The notes beneath the pieces were generated by a model. That model worked only from the letters and a program-made list of their open reading frames with translations. It did no database searches and had not been told where the DNA came from. Below are positions 14,134 to 23,222 of a stretch of DNA of 64,000 nucleotides, piece by piece. Made by a program: the position numbers and the translations under genes. Positions within the stretch are counted from its first letter, which is position 1. Each line of letters starts with the position of its first letter. This stretch comes from Pinibacter aurantiacus (GTDB lineage: Bacteria > Bacteroidota > Bacteroidia > Chitinophagales > Chitinophagaceae): positions 186,001-250,000 of the forward strand of contig NZ_JAHSPG010000012.1 of the NCBI RefSeq assembly GCF_019130065.1. Reading direction: 5' to 3'.

Positions 14134-16590
14134 ATGCTTATCAATTACTTTAAAATAGCACTGCGAAACTTATCGAGAAGCAAACTCTTTTCGAGCATCA
14201 ACCTTTTCGGTCTTGCTATCGGAATGGCTTGTTGCATGTTGTTGCTGCTTTACATTTTGAGTGAGCTGTCTTTTGACAAACATCATCGTCATGCAAAGGA
14301 CATATACATTATCCGTTCGGAAAGTTATTTTGGAGGCAGCAGAAAAGAAGGTGCTGCAATAGCCGCTCCATATGCATTTACGCTCAAGCAATATTTCCCC
14401 GAAGTGGAACAGTCAACTCGTTTGTTTGTAAACATGGTAGCAGCAAAAACTTTATTACAAACACATGAGGATGGCAAAATCGCTCAATCCATTTATGAAG
14501 ACAATGGCTATGCAGTCGATTCTACTTTCTTTGATGTTTTCACGTATCGCTTTGCAGCAGGCAATCCTGCGACTGCATTGCAAGAACCGAATACAATTGT
14601 TTTATCAGAAAACACGGCCCAGAAACTTTTTGGAAGCGAATCCGCTATCAATAAAACGGTTACTGTTGGCGGCACCACGGGCAATGGAGAACCATTTAAA
14701 GTAACAGGTGTTTTCAAAAGTGAAAACAGTCGTTCGCATATCAATGCAAACTTTTTTGTACCGATCTCATCTGGTTGGGTGGGTCAATTTCTGCGTGGCA
14801 ATACGCTGAATTTTTCTTACAACAACATGTTCTATACCTACCTGCGCTTGCGTCCAGGCACAAATGCGAAGCAATTGGAACGCAAGTTGCCTGCATACAT
14901 GGAACGCTTTGCCAATAACGATTTGAAAGTTGCAGGATTTAAAAAGTACATGCATTTGTTGCCTGTTGCAGATATTCATTTATACAGTGCAATTAACAGC
15001 GTGGTTACTTCTACCAATAGCAAAACTTACTTGTACATACTTGGTTGTATTGCAGCTTTCACATTGATCATTGCCTGCATCAACTTCATGAATCTTTCCA
15101 CTGCAAGATCAGCAAAACGCGCTGTGGAAGTAGGTGTTAGAAAAGTTTTGGGTGCAGAAAAAAGTGAACTGGTAAAACAATTCCTTGGTGAGTCTATGGT
15201 GCTGTGCCTGTTATCACTCATCATTGCTTTGTTTGTTGTAGCGCTGGTGCTTCCATCATTCAATTTACTTACCGGAAAAAGCTTTACAATAAGTGATGTA
15301 TTGAAGCCTTCTATACTTAGTTGCTTTGTTTTACTGGCCATTGCTACAGGATTTATTGCAGGAAGTTATCCCGCATTTTATCTTTCTGTTTTCAAGCCCG
15401 CACAGGTTTTGAAAGGACGTTTTGCAAATTCTATTTCTGCCACCTCTCTCCGCAAAGGTCTTGTTGTATTTCAGTTTGTCATTTCCATAGTGCTTGTTTT
15501 AGCAACATTGATCATCCAAAAACAAATGAAGTTCATGCATGATCAGCCATTGGGTTTTACTCAGGATCAACAAGTGATCATTCCCTTGCGCAGTGCCCAG
15601 ACACGTGCTGCATATACAGGTTTAAAGAACGATATTATGCAAAGCAATCTCGTTCTCGGTGTTTCCGGTGCTGACTACTATCCCGGTATTTTTAATGCAT
15701 CGGATTTCAGCGTTCGCAAACCTGAACAAAACATGAATGAAGTGCAACTGATGAAAACAAATGCTGTTGCGCCGGACTACTTACAAATGATGGGCTTCGA
15801 ACTAAAACAGGGGCGTCTTTTTTCACGCGACATCATGAGCGATACTAATAACAAAATGGTGGTGAATGAAGCAACTTTAAACAAATTTTCCATTCCGGCA
15901 GATAAGGCAATTGGCCAAAAACTTTTATGGGGCGCGCCCGGTTCTCCGGAGTTTACAACCCTTGAAATTGTTGGCGTTGTAAAAGATTTTCATTTTGAAG
16001 ATCTGCATCATAGCATTTCGCCTTATGCTTTCTTTTTGGCAAGCAACACAAACTTTAATTACCTGATTGTTCATGCCAAAACAGCGAACATGGACAAGCT
16101 GCTAAATATGCTTTCTGACAAATGGAAAAAGTATTGTGCAGATGAGCCTTTTGATTACAGTTTTCTTGATCAGGATTTTCAACGCAACTATAATGCAGAA
16201 GTAAAAACGATGAGCATTGTAAGCATTTTCACGGGCATTTCTATTTTTATTTCATGCCTCGGTTTGTTTGGCCTTGCAGTGTTTACAGCGCAACAAAGAA
16301 CAAAGGAAATAGGCATTCGCAAAGTGCTTGGCGCTTCCGTTATAAATATCACCACAATGTTGTCGAAAGATTTTGTAAAGCTTGTATTGGTTGCAATTGT
16401 TATTGCAAGTCCGCTGGCTTATTACTTTATGCATGAATGGCTGAATGATTTTGCTTACCGTACCAATATCAATGTGTGGGTGTTTATGTTGGCAGCGTTT
16501 GTAGCCATTGCATTTGCACTAATAACGGTAAGTATTCAGGCAGTGAGATCAGCGATGGTGAATCCGGTGGAGAGCTTGAGAACAGAGTAG
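14134..16590 (+). CDS. FtsX-like ABC transporter permease with MacB periplasmic core
   Basis: An 818-residue inner-membrane protein with the double-FtsX arrangement common in Bacteroidota. A first transmembrane helix (LFGLAIGMACCMLLLLYI, about residues 24-45) leads into a MacB-type periplasmic domain, then an FtsX domain with helices at about 290-430, a second periplasmic domain, and a second FtsX domain near the C-terminus (SIFTGISIFISCLGLFGLAVF; QRTKEIGIRKVLGASV). The ARSAKRAVEVGVRKVLGAEKSEL motif marks the first FtsX domain. No ATP-binding partner is adjacent. The family moves lipoproteins, peptides or drugs out of the envelope, or transmits signals by mechanotransduction; no substrate can be named. 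Confidence 0.9.
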   Translation: MLINYFKIALRNLSRSKLFSSINLFGLAIGMACCMLLLLYILSELSFDKHHRHAKDIYIIRSESYFGGSRKEGAAIAAPYAFTLKQYFPEVEQSTRLFVNMVAAKTLLQTHEDGKIAQSIYEDNGYAVDSTFFDVFTYRFAAGNPATALQEPNTIVLSENTAQKLFGSESAINKTVTVGGTTGNGEPFKVTGVFKSENSRSHINANFFVPISSGWVGQFLRGNTLNFSYNNMFYTYLRLRPGTNAKQLERKLPAYMERFANNDLKVAGFKKYMHLLPVADIHLYSAINSVVTSTNSKTYLYILGCIAAFTLIIACINFMNLSTARSAKRAVEVGVRKVLGAEKSELVKQFLGESMVLCLLSLIIALFVVALVLPSFNLLTGKSFTISDVLKPSILSCFVLLAIATGFIAGSYPAFYLSVFKPAQVLKGRFANSISATSLRKGLVVFQFVISIVLVLATLIIQKQMKFMHDQPLGFTQDQQVIIPLRSAQTRAAYTGLKNDIMQSNLVLGVSGADYYPGIFNASDFSVRKPEQNMNEVQLMKTNAVAPDYLQMMGFELKQGRLFSRDIMSDTNNKMVVNEATLNKFSIPADKAIGQKLLWGAPGSPEFTTLEIVGVVKDFHFEDLHHSISPYAFFLASNTNFNYLIVHAKTANMDKLLNMLSDKWKKYCADEPFDYSFLDQDFQRNYNAEVKTMSIVSIFTGISIFISCLGLFGLAVFTAQQRTKEIGIRKVLGASVINITTMLSKDFVKLVLVAIVIASPLAYYFMHEWLNDFAYRTNINVWVFMLAAFVAIAFALITVSIQAVRSAMVNPVESLRTE

Positions 16591-16593
16591 TTC

Positions 16594-16734
16594 AATTAAT
16601 AATTAATAATTAAAAATTAATAACGCTTCTGCGCTGCAGAAAAAATAAATGTGATCTTTTCTGCTAATCATTGAGCGAGATGGTACCTCACTAATACTGC
16701 TGCCCTATTAATTCTTAATTATTAATTATTAATT
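16594..16734. repeat. Inverted repeat of TAATTAATAATTA words between convergent genes
   Basis: The left arm AATTAATAATTAATAATTAA is followed by AAATTAATAA; the right arm is TTAATTCTTAATTATTAATT then ATTAATT. The unique centre is about 80 nt. It starts a few bases after the permease stop and reaches the 3' end of the small membrane protein gene. Confidence 0.8.
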
Positions 16735-16739
16735 CGTCC

Positions 16740-17108
16740 TTAAGCGGCATTCTTTATCTCACGCTGCTGATCCAACACTTCTTTCTTCTCTATTTTGTAA
16801 GAGTAGACTAGTCCGATACCGCCGCCGATAGCGATGAAAGCGAACCAGAGCGCTGGGTTTTCAGTATTTAAGATGTGTTGAGTTACTACGTAAGCGAGCG
16901 CTAATCCGATACCGGAACCGATGAGCAACAGGCCCCATTTCAGGCTACGGTAAGGAGCGGGAATATTGGCGAATTCCTTAGGGTTTATGCCTCTGTCAAT
17001 CAATGCCATGTTTTCTTTGTTTACGAGGTAGCGCCATCCAAATATCATTGCAAAGCCGCTTACAAACGATATGATTAACCAGAGTATTGCTAATTGACCT
17101 GTTTCCAT
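16740..17108 (-). CDS. Small membrane protein, DUF6249-like
   Basis: A 122-residue protein with three hydrophobic segments: LAILWLIISFVSGFAMIFGW (about 6-26), LKWGLLLIGSGIGLALAYVV (about 56-76) and PALWFAFIAIGGGIGLVYSY (about 86-106). A conserved-looking cytoplasmic stretch ENMALIDRGINPKEF follows the first helix, as in DUF6249 proteins that are often encoded near ECF sigma factors. Here it is divergent from one. The tail is charged. Function unknown; family name given from resemblance. Confidence 0.65.
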   Translation of the reverse strand: METGQLAILWLIISFVSGFAMIFGWRYLVNKENMALIDRGINPKEFANIPAPYRSLKWGLLLIGSGIGLALAYVVTQHILNTENPALWFAFIAIGGGIGLVYSYKIEKKEVLDQQREIKNAA

Positions 17109-17447
17109 TTTAATGATTTTAATGAATTTATAATTAGTTTTTTTAAGAGTTTCTTTCTTGTCAGACTACCCTTTTGTTTTTGAGGTTACATCTTTCAGGA
17201 AATATTTTTTCAACCGGTTTCAAAGTATCAGACTAGGGATGAGCGGAAAAGGTTACGGATTAATTAAGAATTAGTAATTAATAATTAATAATTGTTCCAG
17301 TGTCGCAGAAAAACAGCGCGCAAACTCTCTGCAACGATAAGAGTTGCCCGATTACTAATTTTGGTGTGGCACCTATTAATTCTTAATTATTAATTATTAA
17401 TTGTTTTCCTGTAACCTCCACCTTTCCAAAGTCGTCAAACAATACCA
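17109..17447. other. Divergent intergenic region with an inverted repeat
   Basis: A 339-base gap between the small membrane protein (minus) and the sigma factor (plus). It contains the inverted repeat at 17261-17402 and unique AT-rich sequence. I find no full TAnnTTTG element and no small gene. Confidence 0.5.
17261..17402. repeat. Inverted repeat of TAATTAATAATTA words in a divergent gap
   Basis: The left arm TAATTAAGAATTAGTAATTA continues ATAATTAATAATTG; the right arm is ATTAATTCTTAATTATTAAT then TATTAATTG. The centre of about 75 nt is unique. It lies just upstream of the ECF sigma gene, between divergent genes. Confidence 0.8.
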
Positions 17448-18029
17448 ATGACAACACAACCTTCAGACAATGATTTAATTGTGCAGGTGCTTCGGGGCAA
17501 TCAGCAGGTGTTTGCGGAATTGGTAAAACGATACCAGAATTTCGTTTTTACCATTATTCTGCGATATGTTGAGAGTCGCGAGGATGCGGAAGAGATTTCG
17601 CAGGATGTTTTCGTTAAAGCTTATCGCAGCCTGGCAGATTTTCGCGGCGATAGTAAGTTCAGCACATGGCTTTATACAATTACTTCTACTACCTGCATAA
17701 CTCATTTAAGACGCAAAAAACAGGATGTATTTTCTCTTGACCAGGAAAATGTATTTGCAAGAGCCGAGAACCTGAATTCCGGTTTTACTGCAAATGAAGT
17801 GGAACAAAAGTCCAAAATCAATATGGTGAACAGTGCCATTGCGCTGCTCTCGCCTGATGATGCCCAGGTGATCACCTTATTTTACAAGGCAGAACAAAGC
17901 CTGGATGAAATAGCTACAATTATGGGTTTGGAAACAAACACTGTAAAGGTGCGGTTGCACCGGGCAAGGCAACGATTAAGAGAAAAAATGGAAAAGCATT
18001 TCGTGGCAGAACTCAGTGATCTCAGGTAA
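17448..18029 (+). CDS. ECF-family RNA polymerase sigma factor
   Basis: A 193-residue sigma-70 family protein with only regions 2 and 4. Region 2 (about 20-95) shows FAELVKRYQNFVFTIILRYV, EDAEEISQDVFVKAYRSLAD and FSTWLYTITSTTCITHLRRKK. Region 4 (about 130-185) shows LSPDDAQVITLFYKAEQSLDE and the helix-turn-helix IMGLETNTVKVRLHRARQRL. It directs RNA polymerase to a small regulon. The downstream membrane protein begins 100 bases later and is a plausible anti-sigma partner. Confidence 0.93.
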   Translation: MTTQPSDNDLIVQVLRGNQQVFAELVKRYQNFVFTIILRYVESREDAEEISQDVFVKAYRSLADFRGDSKFSTWLYTITSTTCITHLRRKKQDVFSLDQENVFARAENLNSGFTANEVEQKSKINMVNSAIALLSPDDAQVITLFYKAEQSLDEIATIMGLETNTVKVRLHRARQRLREKMEKHFVAELSDLR

Positions 18030-18129
18030 TTTCTAATTAACTACCCGTTTTGTCAAGCAAGGATTTTGACTATTCATTTTTTACTTTTTATTTAAATTTT
18101 GATCTCATACTTTTATAAAACACATTATT

Positions 18130-18663
18130 ATGGACACAAATAGCAATATGGAAGAAAGATTATGGGACTACGTTGATGGTATTTCCAGTGCCCATGAAAG
18201 AAGTGTGATTGACAAATTGCTGGAAACCGACAGCGCGTGGCGCCATAGGTATAAAGAGATTTTGAAGGCCAATATTCTTTTGCAGGAAAGCATTGAACTC
18301 GACGAGCCTTCTATGCGCTTCACGCAAAATGTGATGGAAGATATTGCCAAATACAAAATTGCGCCGGCGGCCTCTACCTACATCAACAAGAAGATCATCT
18401 ACGGCATTGCCACCGTGTTTATAACCATTATTGTGGCAATGTTTGTGTATGTTTTTGCAAACGTAAACTGGGCCTCTGCCGGAGCTGGTGGTGGTATGCC
18501 ATTTGATATCTCTAAGATTAATTACGGCAAAATATTCAGCAGCACATACGTGAACATATTCCTGATGCTGAACGTGATGATCGGCCTGGTGTTATTTGAT
18601 AAGTACCTTTCGGTTAAGAAGAAGAAGCTGTTGGCGCAAGACTCGACAAACACAGCCATTTAA
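18130..18663 (+). CDS. Putative anti-sigma factor, two-helix membrane protein
   Basis: A 177-residue protein. Residues 1-80 form a charged helical region (EERLWDYVDGISSAHERSVI, WRHRYKEILKANILLQESIEL) resembling the cytoplasmic part of anti-sigma factors but without the HxxxCxxC zinc motif. Transmembrane segments follow at about 93-115 (IIYGIATVFITIIVAMFVYVF) and 140-158 (VNIFLMLNVMIGLVLF). Position directly after the ECF gene on the same strand supports sequestration of the sigma factor at the inner membrane. That role is inferred from context. Confidence 0.6.
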   Translation: MDTNSNMEERLWDYVDGISSAHERSVIDKLLETDSAWRHRYKEILKANILLQESIELDEPSMRFTQNVMEDIAKYKIAPAASTYINKKIIYGIATVFITIIVAMFVYVFANVNWASAGAGGGMPFDISKINYGKIFSSTYVNIFLMLNVMIGLVLFDKYLSVKKKKLLAQDSTNTAI

Positions 18664-18772
18664 CCGTTTAATCAATTAAACTTACTCAATTTAATAAGGT
18701 CGAATCCGCTATTTTTGTTGTTTAGTTGTAAATCAGCACTGTTCAACATTTTGAACAAAGGATATTGACCTA

Positions 18773-20002
18773 TTGGCAAAGAATCTTCTAATAATAGTCA
18801 CTTTTATAATTTGCGGAGTTTTCTCCGCAAATGTTTTTGCACAGGATACATCCATCGTCAGACAGTTTACACCAACATTCGATACCAGCCGCAAGGAGGT
18901 GCCTGAAAAGGATTTGATAGATGTCATGCATTCTTTGCGAAAAAATAAACCGGTTAAAGTTGTAGATACCACCATACAGCCACACAAGTTTCTTTACTCT
19001 GTTGTACCGGCTGTTGGGTATACCCTTTCCAGCGGTTGGACGGCCATTCTCAGCGCGAATGTTGCGACATATTTAAGTGATCCTAAAACAACCAATATCT
19101 CCAGTCTTACGGTCAGCGCCAATTATACCCAATACAGTCAGTTAACGCTTCCTGTTTTTTTAACGGTCTGGACGAAAAACAACGAATGGAATATTTCAGC
19201 GGATTGGCGATTTTACAAGTACCCGCAGGATACCTACGGTCTGGGCGGACACAGCCAGATTGAAAACGCAGACAATATCGATTACTACCATTTGCGACTG
19301 CACCAGTCGGTACAAAAACGCATAACAAGTTCACTATATCTTGGGCTGGGTTACTTTCTGGACTACCATTGGGATATAGATGAAAAGGGATACAACAAGG
19401 ACGTAGCGGAATATGGTCTACCGCCAAAAACGCTTGCTTCTGGACCTGTCGCAACCGTTTTATTTGACAGCAGGAAAAACTCGATCAATCCTTCACAGGG
19501 CTTTTTCGCAAATGTTGTGTACAGGCCCAACCTCACCATATTTGGAAGTGACAACAACTGGCAGTCGTTGACAATTGACGTAAGAAAATATATCAATTTT
19601 CCAAAAGGTAGCAAAAACGTACTGGCGTTTTGGAACCTTGACTGGCTCACTCCATCAGGCAAGCCACCTTACCTTGATTTACCAAGTACGGGCTGGGATT
19701 CGTTCAACAATACCGGCCGGGGTTATATTCAGGGGCGCTACAGAAGCTATAACATGCTATATCTCGAAAGCGAATACCGTTTCCAGATTTCGCGTAATGG
19801 ACTTTTCGGCGGCGTGGTATTTGCCAATGCGCAAAGCTTCTCCAACGGTCCGGGTCTTCATTTCGACAACGCTGCACCCGCCGCAGGACTTGGCCTCCGT
19901 ATTAAAGTGAACAAAATTTCCAAAGCAAATATTGCTATTGACTACGGCTTCGGACTCAATGGATCAAAAGGGTTGTTTGTTAATTTGGGAGAAATCTTTT
20001 AG
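18773..20002 (+). CDS. Outer-membrane beta-barrel protein (BamA/TamA-like surface antigen)
   Basis: A 409-residue exported protein. The TTG start at 18773-18775 is followed at once by a signal peptide (NLLIIVTFIICGVFSANVFAQ), and no in-frame ATG lies nearby, so a TTG start is chosen. The mature part has alternating strands typical of the D15 surface antigen barrel (GYTLSSGWTAILSANVATYL, SLYLGLGYFLDYHW, LFDSRKNSINPSQGFFANVVY, GLRIKVNKISKANIAIDYGF) and ends in phenylalanine, the usual outer-membrane signature. There are no POTRA repeats, so it is not BamA itself. It ends three bases before the convergent protease gene. Confidence 0.8.
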   Translation: MAKNLLIIVTFIICGVFSANVFAQDTSIVRQFTPTFDTSRKEVPEKDLIDVMHSLRKNKPVKVVDTTIQPHKFLYSVVPAVGYTLSSGWTAILSANVATYLSDPKTTNISSLTVSANYTQYSQLTLPVFLTVWTKNNEWNISADWRFYKYPQDTYGLGGHSQIENADNIDYYHLRLHQSVQKRITSSLYLGLGYFLDYHWDIDEKGYNKDVAEYGLPPKTLASGPVATVLFDSRKNSINPSQGFFANVVYRPNLTIFGSDNNWQSLTIDVRKYINFPKGSKNVLAFWNLDWLTPSGKPPYLDLPSTGWDSFNNTGRGYIQGRYRSYNMLYLESEYRFQISRNGLFGGVVFANAQSFSNGPGLHFDNAAPAAGLGLRIKVNKISKANIAIDYGFGLNGSKGLFVNLGEIF

Positions 20003-20005
20003 TCC

Positions 20006-23000
20006 TCATCTCTTCACCACTTTCCTCACGATCACCTCTCCTTTTTGCGGAATGATTTGCAGTGAATATGAACCGGAGCTTAATGAACCGAGTTGATTTA
20101 GTTCATAAGAAGCTGTTCCTTTTTTAAGTGTGACCGTTTCATTTCTCAACAATTTTCCATCAATGCTTCGCAAAATAATTTTCGCAGTTTGTAATGTGCA
20201 GGAGTAAATGTTCATGGTAAACTTATCTTCAAACGGAATCGGATACACTGCGTCATTCAGCAATACACACGCTCTCTGATCATTATTTCCTTTAATCAAA
20301 ATCGTGTTGCTATAAGTAAATGATCCGTCAATATCGATCATCTTCAAACGGTAGTATGCGTCTATGCTGACATTGCTGTGTGTGAAATGGTATTGTAAAG
20401 ATGAGTTGCTGGTGCCGGCCGCAGCAACGGTTCCAGCCAATTGATAGCTTGTATTATCTGCACTGTATTCTATTTCAAATTTGCTCGTATTTACTTCGTC
20501 ATGGGTGCTCCAGCGTAAAACATTATCGTTGCCAACATGAGAGCCTTCGAAGTCAGTTAAACTTAACGGCAACGGCTCTCCCAAAGTTCTAAAAGTACCT
20601 TGCAAACTCGTGGTGCTTTTAACCAAGCGGCATTGACTGAAAATACCAAACTCATAAACGGTTCCTTTTCGCAGATTGGTTAAATTAATGCGGGCATCAG
20701 TTACATTGCTACTTATCCAGCTATTGTCGCCAGTTTTCCGGTATTGAAAATCGTAAGACTGCGCGCCCATTGAATTCCATATAACCGAAGCATTATCTTC
20801 TTTAGGATCGGACGTCACGGAAGTTGGTGCAGCACACGCTATGGAAAAGGTTCTTTCAGCAGTATAATCGCTGTAAAATCCTTCCGCACATTTCGCTTTG
20901 ATTCTGTACACATATTCCTCACCCGCCTGGAAATTGGCAATTACCTGTGAGGTGGCTTTCTCCGCCGTATTAACAGTTGTCCAGTCTGTCTCATTTGTTT
21001 TTCGATACTCAATAACATAAGAAGGATTTTGCGGAGCTGCCGTCCAGAACAGTAATACAGTATTGCCGGAAATAAATTCGCCTGGTAATGTAGGAGGTTG
21101 GCAGGTGGTTGTAAATGTCCCCACATCAGTGTACGTACTCTCATAATCGTTACACTGTTTTTTCATTCGATAGTTGTATTGAGTGTTGGCTTCCAGGTTC
21201 GACAATAATTGCGACCCTTCCGCAATACCGTCTATTGAGATCCATACATTGTCAGACGCTTTTTTGTATTCCAGCGTAAATGTTTTTGCGCCACTAAAAC
21301 CCTTCCATGTAACAAGTACAGAAGTTGATGAAATGTTTAAAACGCTTATGAGATAAGGGGTTGAGCAAGGCAAAGAGAATTGATATTCTTCGCTTTTTGT
21401 ACTTATACCTGTAGGGCAGTGCGATTCCACACGATACACATAATTGGTGCCGGCTTCAATAAAAAAAGTGTACTCGTTAGTAAGAATAGGCTGCATCACC
21501 ATCCAGTCGGGGTCACTAACTTTTTTATATTCCAGAAAATAATAGTCAGCATTAGCATTCGGCGTCCATCTGCATGTTATTTGCGATAGATCCGGATCAC
21601 TTGTCCCGAACGCAGTTAAACCAACAGGCGGTTCACACGGACATACACCTATTTGTTCAAGGCAGGCCGCTCTCGATACATTGCCCCTGATAAAATCGCC
21701 CGGTATTTGGCCAAATCCATTGATCATCAGAATTCCCCGGGGCTGCAAATGGCAATAACTCATGATGGTGCCATGCCATGCATCAACCGGGTCTGCATTG
21801 TTAAAAATTGTGTAGGAACATGTAGGACAATCAGTGGCGCCCTCTGTTGCCGCGCAATTGTCAATGGCTCCGCAAGTATTGCCCGGACCTGTTTTCCAGC
21901 CACACCATTGTGTATGGTTTGAACCAAGCAAATGACCAAGTTCATGCGATGTTGCCATTACGTTCCAGGAATATGTTTGCCAGGGAACTACGTTTTTGGG
22001 ATTCATTCCAAAAGCACCATAAGCATACTGCCGGTTACACAGACCGCCTACATAGCCCAGCCCATCGCCGTTTCTACCACATATCAGAAACGCCAGGTCG
22101 CCATCAAAACTATTGTTCTGATTGTTCCAGTTTGTTTTAAAATCAGTCAATGCAATGTAAGTGTCATCACTTCCATACGGATCCTGTGTGGTCCATATTT
22201 TATAGGCCGACAATTCCATAACAATCCCTTCATTTTGATATAGCGCCGCTACTTCGTTGAATAACGCCAGTACAAAATTTTCTGTTGCGGTGTAATCGTT
22301 ATCAAAATTCTGGTAGGTATGATCGTCTGTTTCCCAATAACATTTCACTTTACGGCATTGTGTTTCTCCAAGACTCGTAACTGACGGCACGCCCGCTCCG
22401 CTTATCTTTCCTCCTGCAGTTGGTGTAACTTCATCATCTTTTGTAAGGCAAGTAAACGGCTCCTTTATTTTCAGATCCGCATCATTGTAAACAATATACT
22501 GATCGCTGTTCTTTAATTTTGTTAGAACATAATTACCTGTTTTATTGAGAAACAATCCTACCACACTACCATCTTCAAAAACGCTGAAAGCCGCTAGCGA
22601 ATTGGGATCGCCGTCAACATAGCCACGATAATGTACACTCTTGCCCGTTCTTTTCAATGCGGGCAAAACACTTTTATTTACAGGACTTATTTCCTGCTTC
22701 ATCAACACAAGATCGAAGCTCCTTTCCACTGTGGGGATTTCGAGTTTAACCAGTTCCGAATTACTGCGAAGCAGTGTTGATTGCAAATTCCCATTAAGCG
22801 ATAATATGGTTCTCTTTGATATGATACTATCCGGAATAATTCTGTTGAGTTGCTGAATTGGCAAAGCTTTTTGAAACAGCGACATTTTCGGCAGACTTCC
22901 TTTTTGAGATAATTTCTGTTGCCTGGATTGCACCATTTGATATAAACGGGAAGGTTGCTTGTTTTGCGCGAAGAGAGAAATTTGTATTACAACTAAAAGA

Positions 23001-23038
23001 AAAAGCAAACTTCCTTTCAAAAAATGTTTCGCTGGCAT
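20006..23038 (-). CDS. Secreted metzincin metalloprotease with Fn3 domains and T9SS sorting domain
   Basis: A 1010-residue protein. A signal peptide (LLFLLVVIQISLFAQ) is followed by a prodomain-like region to about 225, then a reprolysin-like zinc peptidase domain with HELGHLLGSNH at about 365-375 and the Met-turn GTIMSYCH further on. Cysteines in this domain (WCGWKTGPGNTCGAIDNC) suggest disulfides. Four fibronectin type III-like repeats follow (about 465-830; each contains YxYRxxxxC or similar). The last 80 residues (YPIPFEDKFTMNIYS to VIVRKVVKR) are a type A sorting domain for type IX secretion. It is expected at the cell surface or in the medium as a degradative enzyme. Confidence 0.9.
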   Translation of the reverse strand: MPAKHFLKGSLLFLLVVIQISLFAQNKQPSRLYQMVQSRQQKLSQKGSLPKMSLFQKALPIQQLNRIIPDSIISKRTILSLNGNLQSTLLRSNSELVKLEIPTVERSFDLVLMKQEISPVNKSVLPALKRTGKSVHYRGYVDGDPNSLAAFSVFEDGSVVGLFLNKTGNYVLTKLKNSDQYIVYNDADLKIKEPFTCLTKDDEVTPTAGGKISGAGVPSVTSLGETQCRKVKCYWETDDHTYQNFDNDYTATENFVLALFNEVAALYQNEGIVMELSAYKIWTTQDPYGSDDTYIALTDFKTNWNNQNNSFDGDLAFLICGRNGDGLGYVGGLCNRQYAYGAFGMNPKNVVPWQTYSWNVMATSHELGHLLGSNHTQWCGWKTGPGNTCGAIDNCAATEGATDCPTCSYTIFNNADPVDAWHGTIMSYCHLQPRGILMINGFGQIPGDFIRGNVSRAACLEQIGVCPCEPPVGLTAFGTSDPDLSQITCRWTPNANADYYFLEYKKVSDPDWMVMQPILTNEYTFFIEAGTNYVYRVESHCPTGISTKSEEYQFSLPCSTPYLISVLNISSTSVLVTWKGFSGAKTFTLEYKKASDNVWISIDGIAEGSQLLSNLEANTQYNYRMKKQCNDYESTYTDVGTFTTTCQPPTLPGEFISGNTVLLFWTAAPQNPSYVIEYRKTNETDWTTVNTAEKATSQVIANFQAGEEYVYRIKAKCAEGFYSDYTAERTFSIACAAPTSVTSDPKEDNASVIWNSMGAQSYDFQYRKTGDNSWISSNVTDARINLTNLRKGTVYEFGIFSQCRLVKSTTSLQGTFRTLGEPLPLSLTDFEGSHVGNDNVLRWSTHDEVNTSKFEIEYSADNTSYQLAGTVAAAGTSNSSLQYHFTHSNVSIDAYYRLKMIDIDGSFTYSNTILIKGNNDQRACVLLNDAVYPIPFEDKFTMNIYSCTLQTAKIILRSIDGKLLRNETVTLKKGTASYELNQLGSLSSGSYSLQIIPQKGEVIVRKVVKR

Positions 23039-23176
23039 AGCTAAGGTTTTTAGGGGTCATTGCAATGCACGACTCTTTTAAATTACTCCATTTTTAGGGC
23101 AAATACTAGAGAAGGAAGGTATTTTTACGATTTAGTAATGAGGTGGTGTACACATCTTGCAATCAGCGTAAACAAA

Positions 23177-23201
23177 AAAGACGCGACAGTGTCGCGTCTT
23201 T
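23177..23201 (-). terminator. Intrinsic terminator after tex
   Basis: AAAGACGCGAC (23177-23187) and GTCGCGTCTTT (23191-23201) form an 11-bp hairpin with loop AGT. On the minus strand it is followed by a T-run. It stands 22 bases after the tex stop. Confidence 0.85.
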
Positions 23202-23222
23202 ACGGGAATTATTTCAATTTTA

